NCBI GenBank assembly: GCA_012064415.1
Contig: SSNU01000208.1
Location: forward strand, 124,001-188,000
Reading direction: 5' to 3'
DNA length: 64,000 bases
Source: Gyrodactylus bullatarudis
Lineage: Eukaryota; Platyhelminthes; Monogenea; Gyrodactylidea; Gyrodactylidae
The notes under the pieces: generated by a model
Database searches by the model: none
Told to the model about the DNA's origin: nothing
Seen by the model: the letters and a program-made list of their open reading frames with translations, nothing else
Shown here: in pieces, positions 48,647 to 61,019 of the stretch
How the letters are laid out: every line of letters begins with the position of its first letter
Position numbering within the stretch: the stretch's first letter is position 1
Translations under genes and position numbers: made by a program

Positions 48647-48795
48647 GGTTAAATTAGAGAATTGTTGCCCCTTATTATTTCTCTCTAAGTTTACTTTGAA
48701 TCATCTAGTAATAGTATCACCACTAGGATCACCGCAAGGAATTCGTTTTCATTCGAATGTTATCGATGTTAAAAAGCCCTTAGTTTCTTTGTCAT
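48647..48795 (+). repeat. 149-bp direct repeat, copy 1
   Basis: Starts ggttaaattagagaa and ends ctttgtcat. It differs from copy 2 (49935-50083) at two positions only. No coding potential or known RNA motif was recognised. Confidence 0.5.
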
Positions 48796-49333
48796 TCAGG
48801 ATAAAAAGATTCTGAAAATCTGAAAATTTTTTAGCCTGTAGATTTCGGGAGATATATGAATTTATGTTTCACTTAGGTCAGATGACAGTGGAAAATGCAT
48901 TCAAATTAAGAAAAATTAGTTCTCACTTAGTTTTCAGACGATTAATCATTGATAGGATTATTTTACAAGAAAATTGGCCTCTCTCTAATATTCATGAATA
49001 TCAGCTATTCTCACGCATGTAAGAGAAATTTCCTGGGTCAGTCCTTACATCTTCAAAGAGGGATTGCAATTTGAAAAATTAAAATTTTAGAGATACTTTC
49101 GAGTATAGTTTTTAAACAAGAAGACGTAGCTAGAAAGTTTGAGATTATTTCTTTCTTTTTAGAATTCTAATGCGAGCAAAAATAAGGCCTAAAATTCGAT
49201 AAAGCATAAATATCTTTCAAATTCTCAAAATCTTTTCATTTCGATCATACTGTCAAAATTCCGATAGGTATAGTATTTTTCCTAGAATGTGTAATACCCG
49301 ACAGTGTCTATAAAGGATCATTAACAAATTAAA
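48796..49333. other. Non-coding DNA between the direct repeats
   Basis: Nothing recognised. No tRNA primer-binding-like site follows copy 1 and no polypurine tract precedes copy 2. Confidence 0.5.
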
Positions 49334-49497
49334 TTACAGTAAAAATATTTCTATTGAAAAATCTTATTTTTATTGAAACACGAATATTTAGCCCCTAATT
49401 AAGTATTATTTATCTCGACCAATCAGAATGCAGCAAGTGATTTCTATGCAAAAATAAGATGTTTCAATAGAAATATTTTTACTGTAAGCCCAATCAG
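49334..49497. mobile_element. Short MITE with perfect 26-bp terminal inverted repeats (family E)
   Basis: Ends ttacagtaaaaatatttcta.. and its exact complement ..tttttactgtaa, 26 of 26 bases matching. The TA inside each end (49335-49336, 49495-49496) fits a TA target duplication around CAGT..ACTG termini, as in family C at 9118. It contains CCAATCAGA at 49419-49427. Confidence 0.5.
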
Positions 49498-49934
49498 TAG
49501 ACATTAGATGAAATTACATAAAAAACTACAAAGGCCGCCTGTAGTTTTAGTAAATAACTTTTCTCTCCCTGTGCTTTGAATGCTTCAGAAAATTTTTATT
49601 TAATACCCTCTAAGCATCTCATATCAATTTGTAGTGAAATTTCAATCAAAAAACCCATTGACTCTTTTTCATAGTAAAATTCATTGATGGCGGAAATTTT
49701 AATATTTGCCACTTTTAATCTGATAAAAATTTAAATTACAAAAAGTTCAATAGAATATTATGATTTATCAATAATAATTATATAAAGTGGTGTAAGAATA
49801 ATCTATAAACTTTGCATTTAGCTCTGCATATTAATAGCTCTTTTTCATCCATGTGACAAGTTTTTTTGACTAGACTAGACACTAAATGTGTAAAAGGAAA
49901 CGTAGAAACGAAAAGGTGTTCAATAACTCAAGCC

Positions 49935-50083
49935 GGTTAAATTAGAGAACTGTTGCCCCTTATTATTTCTCTCTAAGTTTACTTTGAATCATCTAGTAAT
50001 AGTATCACCACTAGGATCACCGCAAGGAATTCGTTTTCATTCGAATGTTATCGATGTTAAAAAGCCCTTAGTCTCTTTGTCAT
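49935..50083 (+). repeat. 149-bp direct repeat, copy 2
   Basis: Near-identical (147/149) to 48647-48795; flanks unrelated on both sides. Confidence 0.5.
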
Positions 50084-52214
50084 GAAGGAAAATTACTGCA
50101 AAACAAATCACTACTAAACAAAGCCTGTTTTTATTGAAAATCATTTTGCGTCAGATGATAAGACCACTTCAACAAACCCACACTTAACGATGAGAATTTT
50201 GTTTCTTTTTCATACTGAAAATTAGCTTGAATTTGAAATTAGAAAAGTCCTATTTACAAAAAATGGCAATCAGTCAAATGGCGATAATAAAGCTTGTTGA
50301 AATGAAGAAGAATTTGAAGAAATGGAATTTGATCAAGATTTCTTGGAATCGATAAGAAATGTCTTTATTTCCCTTACACTGGTATTAATTGAATCATATT
50401 CCTCTTTTCTGTTTCTAGACATTCTATGAAATAGATCCAGTGGATCCAATATGTATATTTTATAGACTGTAGTAAATTGCTTGAGATTTGTCATAATTTC
50501 CTTGACAATATTTTATATCGCAATCCAGTATTTGGCCCCCATGATCTAGATTCCATAAAATCTTAATCAAATTCGAATTCTTGATATTTTTTGGTGTTTG
50601 GCATCGTCATCAAGATTCAAGTTTGATCAACAAAATTTATCGATATTTGGACATGAAAGGGACTTCCATAGTTTTAGATGGAATGGCCCATCAAACTGTT
50701 GCCTCTGACTTGATCAAGTAGACATCAAAAAGGGAATACATTTTCAATAGATTGAGAGAGCAATTCATGACTCATTTGTGATTTTGATGATTACATGTTT
50801 ATATCTAGTTCTTAAAATACAATCATTTTTAATGATCCTTTTATTCATGTGAACACATAAAAACATACTTTTATAGGGTTCAGATGTTTAAAAGTCTTTT
50901 TAATATTTTTTACAGTTACAGTTGAAAAGAAAAATACTCAATTCATTCTTTTGAATGTGCTGACCCACATTTCGGACAAAAAGAAAACTTTCTCTTCAAA
51001 AGAAAAAATTGCATTATTGATTTTCATCTCGAATTTCTTCCTTTTCCTAAAAAAAGTAGATAAGAAAACAATGGGAGTCCACTGAATGCATGTATAAAAA
51101 GAGGAAATTTCATTACTGATCATTAACCCTTTTTTTCTCGTTATACTTGCCTACTGTTTCAGTTTTTCATAGCAAACAATGATGGATAATATCAACAAGA
51201 AAAGTGAGACTATAAGTGTTAATAACATCCAGGTTTGTTGGTGAAAAATCACCTTCAAAGTTTTGGACGTGTTCCAATTCATTACTATTTATTGCGTAAT
51301 ACGTTTCTCATCATAATTGTATTGAATATATTAATGAATATTGCAGCACTTATACTCACAAAAGTTAACTAGAAATATTTCGTTTATTAAATACACTTAA
51401 AAGAGCTTAAAATCTTGGAGAAAAACAACGAATCAACTCTTTCTAATAAAAAAGTACTTTTTGGAGCCCGTGAAGCATTGGCTTCAAGTCCGATGCATCA
51501 TTTACAGAATCTCAAAGCGCTTTATTTAATTCAATTCTCAAATTTCATACATGTCTAATAGAACCTGCTTAGACAAGCTTTCAAATTTACACATGCAAAA
51601 ACACTTGCAGGTTTCAAGTTTGGAAAAAGGTCCTGAAAGGAGTAAATAGAATAATTTTAACTAGAAAATAGCATTTTGAGGGCGTTCTACCTTTTGTTGT
51701 AATGATTCATGTTCAAAACTAAATAAAACTACATCTCAACTGATGTGTGAACGACCCCCCCCACCTAAAAAATACGAATCAGATCGAACGAAAATATTTT
51801 CTCCTTGATTAACAGTGATTCATTATCTGATCATGAAAAGGATCAAGAGCCAACTGTTTTTGAAATTTTTTCCCCACATTCACTGCCTATATAAGACTAG
51901 AATTAAACTTTATTCAAAAATATATGAGGGTAATTTATACAACTAGTATTTTAACTTGAATAAACCAGACACAAATTCAAAATAATATAGCATAAATTCA
52001 GAGCTCACAACAAAAACTAAAAGATTGAATTGGTGCCTAGTCAAAAGAAATGTATCGATCAGATCATAATAGCTAAGTGACTTTAGTTTTTTTCGCAAGT
52101 AGCTAGATTGATGCTTGATCAAACGAACTTTAACTGACATAAATGATCGATTCTCAATTAAGAACAAGGCTTCCAAACATTAGAATTTTGAATAGATTCT
52201 ATTTTATCATCAAA
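50084..52214. other. AT-rich non-coding DNA
   Basis: No gene or repeat recognised. Open frames at 50938-51123 and 51943-52176 show no family resemblance. Confidence 0.5.
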
Positions 52215-52737
52215 AAGAGATCAAGCTTCATGATTTTTGAAAAAATCTCAATTTTTCATCAGGCATCAAGATTTTTTGGTAACCGAGTACACTTTTACTG
52301 ATTTAATTATTTTTGGAAACATTTTGATTCTCGAGCTGGCGTGGTTCTTAGATATTTTCAAACTTTGCGCTGAAATTTTTTTAAATTTCAGGGTGTGACA
52401 GGAATCAAACTTTATTTATTCTGGATCATCATAGACATAGAAAATAGTTATTTTTACTCATTTAAAACTGATCTTGGATCACCCTAATTTATCAATTTTC
52501 AAGCAGTAAAAATGACCGAAAAATAGAGTCACGGTAATTTCACACGTAATTGGAGTCTTTTCTCAAATCTCTACGACCAATTTTGGTTTATTTGTGATCC
52601 CGAAAAATGATGTTTAATCCCTCTTACACCTTAAGATCAACAAAAATTGGCAATTCAAAGTTTATAAAAACGTCTCCATGAAAAAAAGAGATTTTTGTAA
52701 AAATCATTAATTCCGAAATTCATCTAGTGAATACCTT
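52215..52737. mobile_element. Palindromic MITE, family A-related (23015 type)
   Basis: Contains ttttttggtaaccgagtaca, ttctggatcatcatagac and aaaaatcattaattccgaa, matching 23015-23648 in the same order. More decayed. Confidence 0.5.
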
Positions 52738-55233
52738 CATATCTTTTTGTTGGCTGATCAATCTATGAAAGTTTTCCGATGGATTTTCGAATTTCTTCTC
52801 AACTTTCTTGTCCATAAATATTCTAGTGTAATGTAAGCCAAGTCTTTATCTAGATCAAGATATATTTACATACTATATAGTATATATATACCCTCAAGGA
52901 ACATATAGAATTGTATTGCATTGGAAACATGTTCGAAATTAAATGATAAATTTATTACATAATATTGATGAATTTATAGGTAACATGTCTTGAAATGGGT
53001 CACCTAGAACCAGGATACACTTAATATCCACCCAGTTTCATCAACAGTTTTATAATCATGTTTTTTTTCTATGAAACAGAATGTATGTTGATGATTTCTT
53101 CCTTAGTAATAAAAAGCTTGATCTTGCTGACTCGAGGTCCTGTTAGTGTTTTAGAACGAACGAAAGATTTACACGAAGGTTAAAGAAACATTTTAAAATT
53201 ATTCATCCAAGATTGACAAATGAAAGTTGAGTGTGCTCATACCCTTTATCTGTTTCCCTTTTCTTTTTTCGTGATGGAGTAGAGTATTGGGATGTGAAGA
53301 GAAAAAATCAATCTTTTTAGGAAATTATGGAAAAATTTCAAGTTGGAAGTTTTTGTTGATTTCAGAGTGAAAGTATGATCAAAAGATTTTTAGAATCACA
53401 ATAAAACAAGGAAACTGATTATCTAGAGGCTACTTCTAGATTTGAAATAAGCCAGCATTTCCAAGCGGTTTATGGTACAGGTAACTTAACTCTCAATTTA
53501 GTTTTAAAAAGAAACTGAAAATAATTGATTTGCCAATTTTTGAAAGAAAAAATGAACTTATATAGCTACTCTATTTTATATGACTCAATATAAAAATTAC
53601 CTAGAAAATATAAAGAAGGCATTTTTGTAAAACTTTTCACAGTAATCATAGAAGAGAGAAAATTTTATCTCGAAGCCATACCTGTAGAATTCGAAAATGT
53701 GATCACCTTGATCATCAATTAAAAAGTTAGCCATCTTCAAGGTCATTATTATTTGGGTTGGTTTCTGAAACCATACAAAATTTCCAATCTCAGCGATGTA
53801 CTTTGTAAAATATCTCTCTGGGTCTTTCTTTTGGGTGAAAATTTATGAATTCCCATCTTTAAAAAAACTATCGCTTTAATCAGTAAATAAAGTGATAAAC
53901 GCAAACTCTGTTCGTGGTTCATTCGAAAAGTACTAAATAGAAATGCTCTTCACTAATTCTAATAATAAAAATATTTGAAAAAACTAACTAGGAAAACGAA
54001 TATTTTTTCAGACTGAGTCCAGATAGGTCTGAAGAAAACTAAGTTGAGACTAAGGTGATTTCTCTTGAAGTTGTCGTTGAGTTGAATATAGCTTTACAAG
54101 AAAATTCAAGAGCCATTGCTCAAGATAAAATTCAATAATATCCACGATGTAGGTCACTATTAACTCTAGTCTTGTGTATGAATAATTTTTAACTCTTTCA
54201 TAATTAAAATTATAATAGAAGAAAAAATTATATTCTGGTTCTATATCGATCTCATATGATGTTATTGTACTGTATTAGCTGCTGTTTCTACACACACAGG
54301 CCTTACTTAACAGTATGCTCACCTCAATATTATTGTATGCTCAAAGGTTCATTACATTAGCTCAGTGTGTAAGAGGTTATTTCTGGTCGTATCAATTTTT
54401 TGCATTTTCACAATTAGTTGAACATCAAAAAGAAGATTGGTAAACATTCTTCTTTTATACATCTTGTAAAGATTAGATTTGATAGGAACATTGATCATTA
54501 GAAACAGGTCTTGTTTCTTATACGATTCTTTAATGCTTCGTTTTTTGGACTGTGCCAGGTAGAATTGTACACTTTTGTGGTTGAGTTTTACAAAATCACA
54601 GTTTTTTCAGGAATATATCATAGATTTGAAAGTAAAAATGTAGCCAAAATAGGTTTTTAAGGACATGGAAATAGACAAATAAGGTGTCAGATCCACCATT
54701 TCTGAGGGCTTTTGAATTGTATTGAAAATTGTGATTTTTGTAAAAATCATTGATTTCCAACTCCATATCAATCAGTTTCAGAATAATTCCTTATGGCGAT
54801 TGATTAAATTCATGAACAATTGCATTTTATTATGTCTTTTCGTAGCAATTCGCCTAAATCCTCGAGGCAAATGCCAAAGGAAGGAAGAAAATACAGCAAT
54901 ATTTTTTATAATGCATTGGATTCGTTCATTTGTTAACGTCTTAAGGAATATCATTCATACAAGAAACTATGTAAATGTTGCATTCACTCTTTTAATGTTA
55001 AACAGATATGTGTACAGATAGGATTTTCCAAACAAAAACAAGAAAAACATCCCACAAGAAATGTTCAATTCATCAATCAAAAAATCCCTTTTGATGCTAA
55101 GAGAATATCGATTTCTCTCCTTCATACAACCCCATTGATGATCTGATTGTTTGTTGTAGGTTTTGTTTTGTTAAAATCCATATCTGAACTCGCTATCTCA
55201 TATCTGTAAATCTAAATATATAGTAAATTATAT
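52738..55233. other. Non-coding DNA with family A fragments
   Basis: Family A pieces lie at about 53335-53410 (ttgttgatttcagagtga) and 54590-54777 (right end ccatatcaatcagtttc). A short RT-like MYVDDFFLS codon string lies at 53081-53107 without support around it. No gene. Confidence 0.5.
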
Positions 55234-55703
55234 TTAGACTTGGACGAAATTTTGCAAAATTACATAAATCGCCCATCAATATGAAAAAACTAATCTTCAA
55301 GTAATTAAATATAATCTCACCAAATTTCGCTTCAAAATACCTTTCCATCCTTCTGGAATAAGATAAACAAATTTATGAAAATCTTTATATTTAGAACGTT
55401 TTTTATTGTTTTATAATTTTAACTTGAATTGACATTATTTCTTTACATGGAGTTGTAAATCCTATTAAAATTGTTTTTTCAATAACTTAAAACGAAATTA
55501 TTTTTCATGAATATTACAATTTTGAAAGGCCAAAAAACGTTCTAAATTAAAAAAGTTTTATAATTTTGTTTATCTTATTCCAGAAGCATGGAAAGGTATT
55601 TTGAAGCGAAATTTGGTGGAATTATATTAAAATACTTGAAGATTAGTTTTTTTCATATCGATGTGCGATTCAAGTAATTTTGCAAAATTTCGTCCAAGTC
55701 TAA
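55234..55703. mobile_element. Long palindromic MITE, family B
   Basis: Begins TTAGACTTGGACGAAATTTT, ends ccaagtctaa and is followed by TA. The arms match throughout (ccaaatttcgcttcaaaat and reverse). Closest in structure to 21755-22247. Confidence 0.5.
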
Positions 55704-55798
55704 TACGTACCACATTTTAAAAATAAATTCTGAGATTGAGCCCAAATTTCCCCCACAAAACTTTTAAATAATTCAGAAGGAAAGTCTAATTTTTCCTG

Positions 55799-56002
55799 AA
55801 TTAATTTTCAATAGGTTTGCTCCTGGCTAGCTCGTCACTGGTCTCAATTAAATACAAATGGCATTGAAAATAATTATAATTTAGTCATTATAATCCAAGT
55901 TATATTAGCAATATCAGCAATATGAATATCTGCACTCATATGACTGAAAATATGTTTCGGATGAATTTAGATAGATTAAAACTATATAGAAAGTAAAAGA
56001 AA
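55799..56002 (-). repeat. Inverted duplicate, left copy
   Basis: The reverse complement of 60268-60470 over about 200 bp, with a single clear substitution (aaacat versus aatcat). It includes cctggctagctcgtcactgg. No coding frame. Confidence 0.5.
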
Positions 56003-56802
56003 ATTTCGTCCAAGTCTAGTAAATATTTCCAGAAAGAAAATTCTGATATCAATTTAAATAACGAAGCAAGCACGAAATTTCATGTATCCTCAATCACTTA
56101 ACTAAAGGTCCGAAAAATGTCTCATGGGGTTTCTTATTTCATTGCACGTATTATTCATTTTCCAGTAAATGGGTCAACAGCCTACTACAACATTTTGAAT
56201 GACAATTTAAACATAACTTTTTTTGGGATTTTCCCCCTTCTCTTTAAGAGCACTGCCCTGCCCATATTTTTCTGATAAAAGGGAAGCCACATTTATTCCA
56301 GAGAATGATCAATATTTTATGAAATTTCTATTCTCCAGTCACTTTTCTTTTACGTCAAAATATTATTTTATGAGAAAGTCAAATTTCTCTTTTTTCATAA
56401 AATGAAACTAAACTATTCAGAGTGATCGTTTTTTAACCCTTTTCATACATAGGCACCTCGGCAAAGGAGATTTAAAATGGTTTACAAAAATATTACTGAA
56501 CTTCTATTGTCAAATTTTGACTTTTTATCTTCCCTCTAAAGATCCCGAGTGTCAGTACTGAATCGGTAGAAATCTACAAGAATTTTGAGTTCTATTTTTA
56601 TCATCTTTATTTATTGATTTTATTAAGCAGTAAAAATGGCCAAAAAATACAAAGTAGAATCGATAATGGGTTGTTTATCTTTCCAATGGGAATCCTGAAA
56701 TATGATTTTTAGAAATTCTTAATGTCAAATTCATCTGTTTGTTTTGAAGGAGCCAACTCTATCCTTGAATTAGTTTGGTGACAAAATATATATTACTATC
56801 AT
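56003..56802. other. Non-coding DNA with a solo family B end
   Basis: aaatttcgtccaagtctagt at about 56005 is a lone family B terminus. Nothing else recognised. Confidence 0.5.
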
Positions 56803-57402
56803 TATTGGGTTCTGAACTCATGGGGGAAGGTTAGAGGAAACAGAGGTATATTATAGTGATTAACGTTATATTTCGCCAGGTCTCTTCAGACTCTACCCTG
56901 GTTGACATATAAATACTATAAAAATGCTAAATTTTTGTGCATTGTTCCATCGGTTGAGTTGATCGGCTGTAGCTGATAATTAAACTGTTAATATCCAGAG
57001 TTCCGCCCCAGCAACAGGTTCAGAGTTGGCAATAATTGAAGAATAAGAGAAGAAAAACAATAGTTGATAATCAACAAGCCAACCTGTAATTGTCGAGAAA
57101 AGAAAGAATGGAAAACGCCCAGGGGCTACACGAAAGAGAAGAGGTTCCACTGGTCAGCTACGAATTGATGCATTCATAAAGAGGCAAAAAGTGAAATGAG
57201 AAGTGAACTTCCCCCTCCCTGCTTTTTTGATGCAATTTGCAATCAACTCAACCAATGGAACAATGCACAAAAATTTAGCATTGTTATATTATTTATATGT
57301 CAACCAGGGTAGAGTCTGAAGACACCTGGCGAAATATAACGTTAATCACTATAATATACGTCTGTTTCCTCTAACCTTCCCCCATGAGTTCAGAACTCAA
57401 TA
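56803..57402. mobile_element. MITE with about 165-bp terminal inverted repeats (family D)
   Basis: Left arm 56803-56968 and right arm 57238-57402 are nearly perfect complements. Outer end tattgggttctgaactcatg on the left pairs with catgagttcagaactcaata on the right; inner end is ggttgagttgat on the left, atcaactcaacc on the right. The unique centre is about 270 bp. No transposase. Target duplication not clear. Confidence 0.5.
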
Positions 57403-58249
57403 GTAATATTTTTGATGAAGTTCGACAATATTATCGTTCGAAAAAATATATATTAATATAATATTTCAAATTTTTCATCAGCTCAATCGAATTTGCAGCG
57501 AGGAAGAAAGAAGATCAAGTTTTGTATTTTCTTTTCGACTGACAGCAGTTTATTTACTTTTATTTAATTTTTTAATGCTTGTTATTTTAATTTCCCCACT
57601 ACTCCCCAATGTATAACAGAGGAAACAGTTGCTTTTCCTCCATAATCGCAGTATAACAAGAATGTCCAAAATGGAGGTTATACTATGCAATGGAAGAATG
57701 AAAGACGAAATGATTCATTGCGTGAAAAGAGAAGATTTATAATCAATAAATCCAGTTTTTTTCTCTTTTTTTCTTAAGACAAGCGAAATAATAAATCTTT
57801 ACTTTTATCATCTTTTTCAAATACAAATATACATGAGAGGACATGAAAGAACTGAAATGGAGAGTTTACATATCTTGATCATACACAAATCTTGTTTACA
57901 ATTCCCATGAGATAAATAAAAGATAAGCCAATAAAAGATGATTTCAATGTGGGCTATGGATCCAAAGTCATTTTCCAGAGGAGATCGTAAGATGTTGTTC
58001 AATATTGGTTCACTGTTTTCAATAAGACTTTAAATACAACGATGTTTCTCACAAATAAGACCTCATCAACATATGTATATTATATAGGTTTCTTTCTGGC
58101 CTCTGATGTCTTCTTGATTGTAAATTATTGGTCTTGGAATCGCTTCTACTTCCTGGAGAAATTGTCTCCATAACTTCGGACCTTGGTTTCAGTATATCTG
58201 ATCGACTTAAAATTAATCCCCTTTCAAATCTGACTCAAATAAACTCGCT
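57403..58249. other. Non-coding DNA
   Basis: Nothing recognised. Confidence 0.5.
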
Positions 58250-58500
58250 TAAAATTCTCTAAATCACTTAATTTGAGACCAAAAGCTTACAAAGCATTAG
58301 TATGTAGTTATCTTGACTATATTTCCCCTTTAGTCCCATCACCGAGTATTGAAAAATCCTTAGAGATTGGGTATATTCAATCCCAAATTTTATTCTTTCT
58401 TCATCCTGACCTAGCGTCATACACTGATCGCATCTCAACCTCAAGGTCAAATCCCCTTTGGTTAAGAAGATGTGTAAAAACTTTTATTGACTGATTCCAG
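58250..58500 (+). pseudogene. Possible LINE reverse transcriptase C-terminal remnant
   Basis: The frame 58273-58494 starts RPKAYKALVCSYLDYISPLV and continues IGYIQSQILFFLHPD. The spacing resembles the Y.ALVRP.LEY.SP.. and IQ...LR blocks downstream of the LINE RT core. No catalytic core is present. Weak call; chance similarity is possible. Confidence 0.5.
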
Positions 58501-59744
58501 AATGATTATTGAAAATTCTCTCATGGCCTACTTATTTTTCATTACAAATTTTTCAACGCCAACCAGATTATATCCAATTCGTCCTATTTTTCATAAGATG
58601 CCCAAGAACCTTTATTTTAATGCTTTTTGTGATTTTTATATCTTTGTTATTTATATACTAAATTTGAATATAATTTTCTAACAAAAAAATCTGTAGAATA
58701 AGAAAAGGTATGTAGTATTTCTTAAAAAAACATAAGGACATAGTTGTAGTGAAGGTTATAAAAATCAGAATTGTATTAGAGTAATAACTCTGATAATATA
58801 ATTCATCACTACTTTATTCTATAGTTCTTAAACAATTCTGAATTGTATAGCTTAGAAAATCTAATTAGTAATTAATAACTCTAAAAACAAAAAATTAAAA
58901 CAGTGCTGGTGATGTTTTTAAGAATAGACTCAATTTCCTAGTTTTGTCCTCAGTTAGAGAAAGTCATTAAGACTTAGATGCTCAGAAGGTGTGTAAAGTT
59001 AGAGTTACAATCCTTACAGCATACACAGAATATATATATGAGGGGTGGAGTGGGGGTGCTGCTAAGCATCTTTTATTATGCCAGTACGTTTGCTTGTAAA
59101 GATTTAAATAAATAAAGTATTTTTTTGGGCGTTATCGACCAATTTTTATTATCCTCTTGTATTTTGTTTTTATGACAACCTGGAATGTATGCTAATGATA
59201 AAATTTATTCATTAAATTTGTTTAAAAATATACGGTGCGAATTCAAATTTTGGGATGAATAGTTTTAAAAAGCTTTTATTTCAATCAATAAAATGAAATC
59301 AGAACAAGATCGAAAGTTGTTCAATATTAAATTCTAAAGGTATAAAATACTCTGAACAAAGCCAGAAGAAATATACGTACGTAAATTTTACATTGAAAGA
59401 AAAAAGACAGCTGAAAAAAAAATCATAAAAATGTTCGAAAATTTTTTCCAAAACTAATAACTACTCCTGGAGGAAGGAATAAGAAGAGGCCCTGTCAAAT
59501 TTTATCTTTTTATGTTTTTTTGGCAAAAATATAAATTATTGTATTGTTTTTCTATCCACTGTTGACAATGATAATAATGCAAGTTGGAATATATAGCTTA
59601 TTCATCATGGCAATACTGAGAGTTTATTCCTAACAGAATAGTTATTAGAATACATTGACAGGAAACTATGCCCAAGAAAAAACCAGAATCTATGTCGTTC
59701 TTGAATTCGACACAATTTAATTTTAATCGAAAAATTATTCAATT
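58501..59744. other. AT-rich non-coding DNA
   Basis: Nothing recognised. Confidence 0.5.
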
Positions 59745-59860
59745 ATAATTATCCTGGCCTATGTGAGCTTTTTCATTTTTCTCTTCAGTATTGCCATTTA
59801 TTGAAGAGGTGTTTTTTGGTGTTTTTCAGCTTACATTATATTCTTCTTTAAAGATTTGTG
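59745..59860 (+). mobile_element. Penelope-like element tail fragment
   Basis: Short match to the PLE tail: atcctggcctatgtgagct and tttcagcttacattatattc. Confidence 0.5.
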
Positions 59861-60267
59861 AATTATTTATTTTTTCAATCAATTTTAGGCTTTGTTCATT
59901 TGTATCAATTCAATCATTGAGAAAATAAATAATTCACTCTCAATAAATTGATGAGTAAGTTTTAATACCAGCGCGTAAATTTCTTCTCAATGAAATTTTG
60001 TTTAAATTCATTCAAACATATTTTGAGCGCCATATTTTAATACACTGAATTTTTATATAGCTCATTATTAGCACTTGTGAAGAAAGCCTAATGAAAAAAA
60101 ATGTCTAAAATTTAGAATAATCTAGGCAGTGAATACACATTAAATAGAGGAAAAAGAAGAAGATGACTTTGTGTATTGATTATGGTTTAATAATCTCTCG
60201 CTGGATAATAAAATAAATAAATGTCCATAACTGGGCTAGAGCCTATTCATAGAATAAACTCTCTCTT

Positions 60268-60470
60268 TCTTTTACTTTCTATATAGTTTTAATCTATCTA
60301 AATTCATCCGAATCATATTTTCAGTCATATGAGTGCAGATATTCATATTGCTGATATTGCTAATATAACTTGGATTATAATGACTAAATTATAATTATTT
60401 TCAATGCCATTTGTATTTAATTGAGACCAGTGACGAGCTAGCCAGGAGCAAACCTATTGAAAATTGATTC
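60268..60470 (+). repeat. Inverted duplicate, right copy
   Basis: Partner of 55799-56002. It ends gcaaacctattgaaaatt and is followed after a few bases by a PLE tail (60475). Confidence 0.5.
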
Positions 60471-60474
60471 AATA

Positions 60475-60885
60475 GGTAACCCTATAGACAGCATAGATGT
60501 ATGGGTAAAGGAGAAATTCTTTATCAATCAATACAAACCCAATCTATGTGTTCAGAAAAACTATTCCTATAATCTTCAACTACCTTGGCCTATGTGAGCT
60601 TTTTCACTTTTCTCTCCACTGTTGATATTTAATGGAGAGTTTTGGTGTTTTTTAAGTTTGCATTTATTCTTAAACTTTTACTATTTCTTTCAAAATTGTA
60701 AATTATTATTTTCATACAATTATTTAACTCTCATTTTTAAAGTGATACCACTGATGATCCTTTAAGTTATGTACATTTAGTGTTAATATATCTTTTACTT
60801 CTATTATAATATGATTTTAAGTGGATTTTCGGACGTATTTGAGAACTTACATGAATTATTTAATCAGACAAGTCTAGTACGTATG
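60475..60885 (+). mobile_element. Penelope-like element 3' end
   Basis: Encodes the end of the GIY-YIG frame (SIDVWVKEKFFINQYKPNLC then VQKNYSYNLQLPWPM and stop at about 60597). It then runs through the complete tail, including CTGATGATCCTTTAAGTTAT at 60753 and ggattttcggacgtatttga at about 60831. Confidence 0.5.
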
Positions 60886-61019
60886 CATATTCTACAACTA
60901 CGAGAATCACTAAAACAATTTCCAACAACAAATATGCAACTTCGAAACCGGCATCAAGGGTAAAGCAAAGTAGGGCTCAGATGAAATAGATTGTTTCTCT
61001 CAACTCATTACTGATCAAG

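Noticed and set aside
53081..53107. MYVDDFFLS, resembling a reverse transcriptase catalytic YVDD
   Set aside because: Preceded by a stop within three codons and followed by one soon after, with no flanking RT motifs; too short to support.
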